Shown here: in pieces, positions 57,561 to 64,000 of the stretch
How the letters are laid out: every line of letters begins with the position of its first letter
Numbering within the stretch: the stretch's first letter is position 1
Source: Chimonanthus salicifolius
Lineage: Eukaryota > Streptophyta > Magnoliopsida > Laurales > Calycanthaceae
Assembly: GCA_013350335.1 (NCBI GenBank)
Contig: CM023536.1
Span: forward strand, 42,478,314 to 42,542,313
Reading direction: 5' to 3'
DNA length: 64,000 nt
Program-made: the position numbers and the translations under genes
Notes under the pieces: generated by a model
Database searches by the model: none
Told to the model about the DNA's origin: nothing
Seen by the model: the letters and a program-made list of their open reading frames with translations, nothing else

Positions 57561-58700
57561 CACCTACTGTATTTAACTTTCATTTCACTGTAGGGCCTTG
57601 TAAATTCCACCATCTATTGTATCGCCATCATTTACCTCATTACTCATTTGCCAAACAACTTGGTGCAACATAGGAATCTTGGATCCATTACCCGTACCAT
57701 CATGGCAAATCGTCATTTATTTGGTGTTTCTCATCCTAGAGGTTCTCTTATTCTGAACACATAATGCCAATGGAGCATACTATGCCCTTGTCTCAGAGAT
57801 GCATCTCCTGGCTAAACAAACTATTCATAAATTAGTGTCAATGAGACAGTTTCGATTTTCTTGTTAACATTTTTACTTTGTTAGCATTTGAGTCTGTTGG
57901 GAGTTTCATTTCATCACTTATCAGTGTATAGTCATCATCTTTGTCAGCAAATTACATTACTTGAACTTCATCTGTTGCAAATCTTCCATCTAACAAGAGA
58001 TTTGGGTTTGGTAACATCACAGATTCATTGCTATGCTATCCAAGTGACGATTCATTTCTCTTCCAACATGTAACACCCAAAAGGATTACACTAGATTATT
58101 GCCATGATTAGTGTCAATGTAGCACTGCTAATTTTCTCTAGACTCTTATGATTTTGCTGTTGATTAATTGTGTTTAGCTACATGTTACCTGTTGAAGATG
58201 AATAAATGGGTTTTCCAGTAATAGCCTAAACAACCATTCCAGGTCTTTTTTGGGAACTCATTACAATTACCCAGAACTGGTAATTGTACTCGCTTATAAA
58301 AAATTATATGACCCTCAACTAAAGATCATGCCTCAAATCATTTCTATTGCAAAAACTGTAGCCACCATACCAAAAGCTGGAATTAAAGTAGGACCAATGC
58401 TCCCCAATAGGGTCGACCTAGCTCTTGGTCTAAAGATACTGATCCCAACCCTTCAATTGAAACATTGAAGCTTTATAAAGAATCAGTCCACATATAATAG
58501 AAAAACAGTCAAGCACTTAATGTTCGGACCTTCACAAAATGTGTAGGAAATCATACATAGTAACCTCTTTTTTTTTGCAAAAAATTTCAAAAAGTAACAG
58601 CCCATTGTAGAAGTTGTATTTCCATGGAAAATAGAGATTTTCTCTTTTTTTGTTCCATAAAACTCAAACCAGGTATTTGCAAAGTTGGCCTTCCATAAAG
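57561..58700. other. Unassigned stretch
   Basis: Contains short frames only. A patch at 57780-58070 is coding-like (about 60 codons) without a recognised family. Confidence 0.4.
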
Positions 58701-58707
58701 TTAAGGG

Positions 58708-58990
58708 AGAGGATTGAGAGAACTGAGAGAGAAGATTGAGTGAGAGAAAAAAACTGAAATCCGAGTAGAGAAGAGAAGGCTAAGGGAGAGGATTTAGAGA
58801 ATGAGAGAGAAGATTGAGTGAGAGAGAGAGTGAACCCACAAAAGGAGAGAATCGCACAATCGAGAGGGACTACGAGAGAAGGGAAGAGATGAAGAGAGCG
58901 ACAACGAGAGAAGGGAAGAGATGGAGACAGTGATTGAGTGTGACGGCGAGAGAAGGGAAGACGCGAGAGGGCGAAGGAGAAGGGGAGAAT
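58708..58990. repeat. Purine-rich tandem repeats
   Basis: A roughly 90-bp unit beginning taagggagagga occurs twice (about 58700 and 58780). A shorter gagagaagggaaga(g/c) unit then occurs three times (about 58872, 58908 and 58949). Almost all A and G on the plus strand. Confidence 0.7.
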
Positions 58991-59074
58991 TAGGGTTTCC
59001 GAGAATCGGGAGTGTTTCGATTTCGAAACTTTCGAAATTCCACTTATCCGTTTCGACTTTCGAAATTCTATTTA

Positions 59075-59240
59075 GACTTTAGAGAGTTCGACGGGCTTGC
59101 GGACCGTCCGAAAATAAATGGGCTGTCGAGTCTGAGTCCGTGTTTATAAACAAACCTTAGGATTCGGCCTGTATACTTATTTATTCGGACGGGCCGGACT
59201 GTCCGCGTGCCGGATCCAAGTCCGTTTACACGCCTAGTTG
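59075..59240 (-). repeat. GC-rich dispersed-repeat remnant
   Basis: Contains gaccgtccg, cggacgggccggactgtccg and an end ccgtttacacgccta. The reverse complement begins taggcgtgtaaacgg, a form common at ends of dispersed plant repeats. Class not determined. The flank 59241-59829 is AT-rich with no gene. Confidence 0.4.
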
Positions 59241-59829
59241 GCATGCTAAATATACCCCTCATAAAGTTAGCAATTGGTTGCTTATAAAAGAAGTTAAAAA
59301 AGGCTTAATTTGAGAGGAAATATCACATCCTTTAGACTGTTTGTTTTTCCTATCAAAATCTACCACTGTAAAAAGAAAAAAATAGGAAAGAACTCTATTG
59401 CATAATGGGTTAAGAGAGCATTAAAAGAGTAGTCTGCCTAAGAAATTCTAGTTCGTCATTGTATATTTCAATTGTAAGAAAAGTCCATCCTTTTCTGTAG
59501 ACATTTATGTGTGGACCAAAAATAACTATTCTTTTATGCTCGATTCTTGGACCTCGATTTCAATTAGTTCCTCCAATTTATTAGGTTTGATCGTTATATT
59601 AATTTGATTATTGAATCATTAAATTTGGTTAGGTGAATAAGTACTAAGCCCTCGAAATGTACAAAATTTTGATGATAATAATAAATGAAAATATTTTAAT
59701 ACTGTATTCAAAATCTATGTACCATTAATATTACAGTCCATGCATACATACCACCTTCAACAAGAAATTGATTGTGAGTTTGTGACTAAGTAATGAAGAT
59801 TTACCACAGTTGCAAGGGACCCACAAGGG

Positions 59830-60229
59830 ATGGCCTTCAGATGGTGATGTAGATGCGTTTTATTTGATAAATGAAATTAATGCCAGACTGGTAGAACCTA
59901 GGTATAGTGATAGGATTGCATGCACGTGGAGTAATATGATTTGTAGAGAGCAGGAAGGGATGCTGGTTCAAGAAAATGGATAGAAAGATCCAAGAAAATA
60001 ATTTTCTCTTAGATATGTTGCCTATGGTGGTGCCAATTGGCAACCCAGCTAAAACTCTAGCAGACCCATCAACCAATCGAAAGAGAGATTTAGATCCCCC
60101 TCAGATAAGGACCCTTTCTTCTGTTACGGTCTCTACTGTCCTATAAAGCTCCACCAACATCAGCCTTCTCATCCCACCCACAAGCCCACATAGCATACTC
60201 TTTTCTTCACCAGCTCAGAGCTTCAGATC
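59830..60229 (+). promoter_or_regulatory. Lhcb1 copy 3 promoter and leader
   Basis: Aligned with 50339-50756. CCAAT is at 60073-60077, GATAAGG at 60104-60110 and TATAAA at 60142-60147, about 83 bp before the ATG. The GATA element matches the I-box consensus better than in copy 2. Confidence 0.75.
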
Positions 60230-61024
60230 ATGGCTACCATGGCCCTTTCCTCTCCTTCTCTGGCCGGAAAGGCCATCAATCTCTCGCCCTCTACCTCTCA
60301 AATCCTCGGCGAGGGCCGGGTGACCATGAGAAAGACAGCAAGAAAGCCCAGCTCCGTCTCCGGTAGCCCGTGGTATGGTCCGGACCGAGTCAAGTACTTG
60401 GGACCATTGTCTGGTGAGCCCCCATCCTATCTTACCGGTGAATTCCCCGGTGACTATGGCTGGGACACTGCTGGGCTCTCTGCTGACCCCGAGACCTTCG
60501 CCAAGAACCGTGAGCTTGAAGTGATCCACTGCAGATGGGCCATGCTCGGCGCACTTGGATGTGTCTTCCCTGAGCTGTTGGCTCGCAATGGCGTCAAGTT
60601 TGGCGAGGCTGTTTGGTTCAAGGCAGGCTCTCAAATCTTCAGTGAGGGTGGATTGGACTACTTGGGCAACCCCAGCCTCATCCATGCTCAGAGCATTCTG
60701 GCTATCTGGGCCACTCAGGTTATCTTGATGGGTACAGTCGAGGGCTACCGTATTGCTGGTGGACCGCTCGGTGAGGTGACCGACCCACTCTACCCGGGAG
60801 GTAGCTTTGATCCCCTGGGCCTCGCTGATGACCCAGAGGCTTTTGCAGAGCTGAAGGTGAAGGAAATTAAGAATGGTAGGCTGGCCATGTTCTCCATGTT
60901 TGGTTTCTTTGTTCAGGCCATAGTGACGGGCAAAGGCCCATTGGAGAACTTGGCAGACCACCTTGCAGACCCAGTCAACAACAATGCTTGGGCCTATGCC
61001 ACCAACTTTGTCCCTGGCAAGTGA
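60230..61024 (+). CDS. Lhcb1: Chlorophyll a/b-binding protein, LHCII type I (copy 3)
   Basis: 264 residues, intronless. Differences from copy 1 are V16I, L25I, P42S, F60L, A169T and I184T. The trimer motif WYGPDR (48-53) and all recognised chlorophyll-ligand positions are intact, as is the N-terminal RKTARK phosphorylation region. It should be a functional LHCII subunit. The promoter is shared with copy 2, but the 3' UTR has an extra 24-bp stretch directly after the stop and a shortened flank. Third and last copy in the window. Confidence 0.97.
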   Translation: MATMALSSPSLAGKAINLSPSTSQILGEGRVTMRKTARKPSSVSGSPWYGPDRVKYLGPLSGEPPSYLTGEFPGDYGWDTAGLSADPETFAKNRELEVIHCRWAMLGALGCVFPELLARNGVKFGEAVWFKAGSQIFSEGGLDYLGNPSLIHAQSILAIWATQVILMGTVEGYRIAGGPLGEVTDPLYPGGSFDPLGLADDPEAFAELKVKEIKNGRLAMFSMFGFFVQAIVTGKGPLENLADHLADPVNNNAWAYATNFVPGK

Positions 61025-61360
61025 GTAGAAGGAAAATTTCTCTTGGTTGAGAATTGAGATGGTGATGGGGGACTGAAATGTGTTAAGTGTTGTAAATTAG
61101 TCACTAATTTTGTATTAAACTTGTTGAAATAGTAAAATGATTTAATGTGTAATAAATGAGTATGCACCAATTTTTTAGTTTAAGCAAGGGCGAAAAACAC
61201 TATTAGAGATATTTTATATTAAGTTGGAGTTTGAATTGAGTATTGTGAGTTGAACTCAACTTGATAAGTTTTCATGTAAGCTCAAGCCTAACTTCTTCCC
61301 AATTATTTTAGTTTTCTAATTATCATTAGCTAATCAAGGAAATCGCTTGTGCTTATCGAC
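61025..61360. repeat. 3' flank of Lhcb1 copy 3, shortened
   Basis: Contains the same 3' UTR words (gagatggtgatgggggactg, gttgtaaattagtca), one minisatellite unit, then jumps to the distal flank words (agagatattttatattaagttggagtttga, attatcattagctaat). Relative to copies 1 and 2, roughly 1.5-2 kb is missing. Confidence 0.8.
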
Positions 61361-61970
61361 TACTAGAGAGTCACAAGGTCCGATAGGTCTTGAGTTCAAG
61401 TCACTTCTAAGACAAAAGAGTCACTTCCCACAGTATGCTTGGTATACTTGTGCTTGATATCTTTTTTCCTTTACATTGTAAAACTAAACCAGTAATACTC
61501 CAAATTTAATTAACTAAGTGAAAAGGAAAAGTAATAATCCAAAGTTGTTAAATTCCCTGGAAGCTTCCATCGTTTACCAAATGTTTTGGAAACATCTTGA
61601 CATCTTCAAGACTGATACAATACTAGTTGGACAACAATGCAGCCATGGCAGATGACAGGGCCAAGTTTTCTATCATCAACTTATGTGTCACCGTCATCAC
61701 CCCCAGCAACGCTACCTTATTCAAATGTCGGCAGTATACTCCAATCCAACCAAATGCTTGAGTTGTGCACCCTAATGAGCTTTCTACCTATGGAACTCCA
61801 TTTCTTCTGCTAATTTCTCTCTTCTAAGTAAATACATTTGGTAAATGGTGTGCTATCCTTCTACACAAACTAGTTCATGCACATACTTCTCTCCTCACCA
61901 ATGTTCTCATTAGGAGATAGGAGAATAGGCCTACAAAAAGGCCAAGGTGAAGCAGATGATGAGCTTGAGG
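61361..61970. other. Non-coding stretch
   Basis: No gene supported. A gagttcaagtcac word near 61392 resembles a weak B-box but no A-box was convincing. Confidence 0.4.
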
Positions 61971-61987
61971 CCACTTGCCACAATTCT

Positions 61988-62176
61988 CTTTTTTTTTTTG
62001 AAATGGTTCTTATATTAATATAAATAGGGCACCAAAGGTGCAATTACAGAAAAATAGAAGAAGTAAAGAATAACAGGCTGAAAGAAAAGAACTTAAATTA
62101 GATCAACATATTCTTTCCAAGCACTCAATATGTCTGACATGGAGATGTTTCGAAGTTTCTGGAGAGAGACAACCCA
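61988..62176 (-). mobile_element. Short LINE 3' end with 17-bp target duplication
   Basis: A 189-bp insert beginning (plus) with a T-run and gaaatggttcttatatt, that is, the poly(A) end of a minus-strand LINE. It is bracketed by ccacttgccacaattct (61971-61987) and ccacttggcacaattct (62177-62193), one mismatch in 17. Strong 5' truncation. Confidence 0.75.
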
Positions 62177-62529
62177 CCACTTGGCACAATTCTTGCAATG
62201 ATTGATTGGTGAGAATACAAAATGAAGGGAGAGATGGGAAAATGAGTAAATGAATTGAAGAAACCTTAGAAGGAACAATTCTTACAGTAAAAGAATTTTA
62301 GTAAAATATGAAGGAAAACTAACACCCTATCTGATAGCCAAAATGTCCCCTCATTCACCCCTAGAAATTGGTTGGATCTATTGAATGAGATCTTGGAGAG
62401 AGGGATGGGCGGTATGAGTCAATCAGATGAAGGTAAATTTAGGTAATCTGTTTCTATCAATCATTCGTCAGAAAGCAGTGGAGAAAAATTTGGATTTTTG
62501 AAATCTCATTGTTAAAGACCTAGAGAGGG

Positions 62530-62820
62530 CTAAAAATGATAGAAGAACTTAGAATAGACCACTTCGTTAATAAAGAATTGTTTAAAACATTGGACCAACT
62601 GTCTAGAGATCGTTGAGGCTCCATGAAAGTGGCTTTCCTTCACCGGAAGATCACCGCGATCACTGAGTCCAGTGACAAATGATTTCAGTGTATCCATCCT
62701 TTCTACCAAAGTCTCCAATTGTTCACCCGAACGGTCAACCTTGCCATCAAGTTGGATCACTCGATCATGTTTCCTTAGCAATAGCTGTCGTAGATAGATA
62801 TCCTCCACTGTTATCGCCAA
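62530..62820 (-). other. Unassigned open frame with coiled-coil character
   Basis: A 96-codon minus-strand frame. The first 60 residues are well composed (LRQLLLRKHDRVIQLDGKV, GEQLETLVERMDTLKSFV), heptad-like and rich in charged residues. It could be the N-terminus of a retrotransposon gag or a host exon. No family recognised. The surroundings (62200-63510) are otherwise without a supportable gene. Confidence 0.3.
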
Positions 62821-63514
62821 GCTTGGACATGTTGCAACAAGAAAATGTGCATCTGTGCATGTCTAAAAGATGTGCAAAAGTTGTACAAAAGTTGTGACAT
62901 ACGGTTCCTTTTACAACTATCATGTATCTTGGAACAGTCCAATCCTCTGGTAGTTTATAACTAGTATAGCTTGTTAAATCTTCTATCTTCTTGTTTGCTT
63001 TGGAACTAGTGTACACCTTGATTATCATTCCTAAATATCTCCTCTGATATCCTTTCCACATGTCTTTTAGTACTTGGGTGACCTTTCTTTGGAATATCAG
63101 ACAACATTAGCTCTTAGTCTTCAAGAGTGCTTCATTACTGCCCAATCCTCTAAAAGTCCCTTCAATCTCCCTGAAGGTTCTTTCTACACATGTTATGAGC
63201 CTTTTCTTGGCCTCAACACTAGTGCCTCCCCTATATTCCTAAACCAAAATGCCCTTCTAGACATATGATAGCTCCATAGGGGGCTTCCTTTTGTATCCTA
63301 CCCGTGGAGCATCCCCCATTCACTTTTCTTGATTCTAAAAACAAAAATCCTTCATTCTAAATCATTTTCTTCACATAACATCTACATTTTCTCTAAACGA
63401 AAGATGATACTTGCTCCAACACTAGGGGCTTCCTTTGGCCCTAAGTATTGGATGATCCTCTTTAATGGACCCTTCTGGCCATCCCTCTAGAACAAGAATG
63501 ATGCAGGCCTAAAG

Positions 63515-64000
63515 TCGAATTAGTGAAATCCACCTATTTGTCAATTACATGACTTAGGTGAAGCATTGTCTCATAAGAATGAAGCAAGTAATGAAGACTC
63601 AGGTGTTGTTTGAAGATTGAAGATTCAAGGGATCAATAAGTATATGACAATCACTCAAGGTAAATTAGCCATAGATGACATTAGGTGGTACCCACCACCA
63701 TAGGATGCCCATTCTTAGGCTTAGAGAACATATTTGGATTAAGTAAATAAGCCTATAAGGTGTTTGACCAAAATCAAGAACCAAGTGGACTTAAGTCCAA
63801 AACATTGAATATACTGCCAAACACGACACATCGTGTAGGCAATCAATCGCGAGTGACAGCAGACAATCAATTGTGGTTCAGCGATGCATCGTCTCGAAAT
63901 CAGTGGTTCTGGTTGGAATGAAGTCGTCTCAGGACACGATCAAACGTAAGATACGATCAATCGTTGAGACAGGGGTAGAACACATCGGTCATGAGATCAA
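63515..64000 (+). mobile_element. Second copy of the 2.5-kb LTR-like element (cut by window end)
   Basis: Matches 2530-2990 in the same orientation: cacctatttgtcaatt, atgacttaggtgaag, aggtaaattagccatag, aggatgcccattcttaggctta. It then enters the palindromic-word region (acgatcaatcgt-type words at about 63835-63990), but with different word order. It continues past the window. Confidence 0.7.

Overview
The window looks like nuclear DNA of a flowering plant. It is AT-rich, holds intron-containing and intronless plant genes, and is packed with LINE, Ty1-copia, Ty3-gypsy, TRIM, SINE and MITE-like sequence. The species cannot be told from what is here. Confident host genes are few: three tandem copies of intronless Lhcb1 (photosystem II light-harvesting chlorophyll a/b protein), one PPR protein of the PLS/E+ type, one three-exon F-box/LRR/FBD gene, and a probable first exon of a chloroplast-targeted protein on the opposite strand, head-to-head with the F-box gene.

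Layout. 1-15 kb is gene-poor: LINE fragments of the L1-like and RTE types, a copia-like LTR (about 2.5-4.2 kb) with an array of palindromic words, fold-back MITE-like repeats near 9-10 kb, and a 41-base G homopolymer near 12.05 kb. 15.4-20.0 kb holds the chloroplast-protein exon (-) and the F-box gene (+). 20.9-21.7 kb has hAT-like MITE remnants and a poly-C tract. 22.2-24.4 kb is the PPR gene. 25.6-37.2 kb is a nested transposon cluster: an old gypsy-like element split by two solo LTRs in opposite orientation (27063-29534 and 30130-32771), then a LINE carrying a truncated LTR which itself carries a complete 609-bp TRIM.

37.8-61.4 kb is the Lhcb1 array (ATGs at 38020, 50757 and 60230). The repeated unit includes about 2 kb of 3' flank. 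Copies 2 and 3 share a promoter; copy 1 has a different one, yet copy 1 is closest to copy 2 in its 3' flank. The copies have been invaded independently: a deleted gypsy element (41047-43431) lies in the copy 1 flank, a SINE (53457-53603) in the copy 2 flank, and a decayed copia element (about 44.2-50.3 kb), itself split by a solo LTR, directly upstream of copy 2. Because the copies are paralogous, several insertions have a visible empty site. From 54 kb to the end, outside copy 3, there are LINE tails, a second SINE, a purine-rich repeat, a second copia-like LTR with palindromic words, and at the right edge the start of another copy of the 2.5-kb LTR.

The three Lhcb1 genes make the same thylakoid antenna protein. 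The PPR protein probably acts on organelle RNA and the F-box protein probably in SCF ubiquitin ligases. The sequence shows no functional link among these genes beyond shared location. No previously undescribed coding system was found. The most unusual signals are the mosaic Lhcb1 array, the palindromic-word arrays inside several LTRs, and the nested insertions dated by paralogous empty sites.
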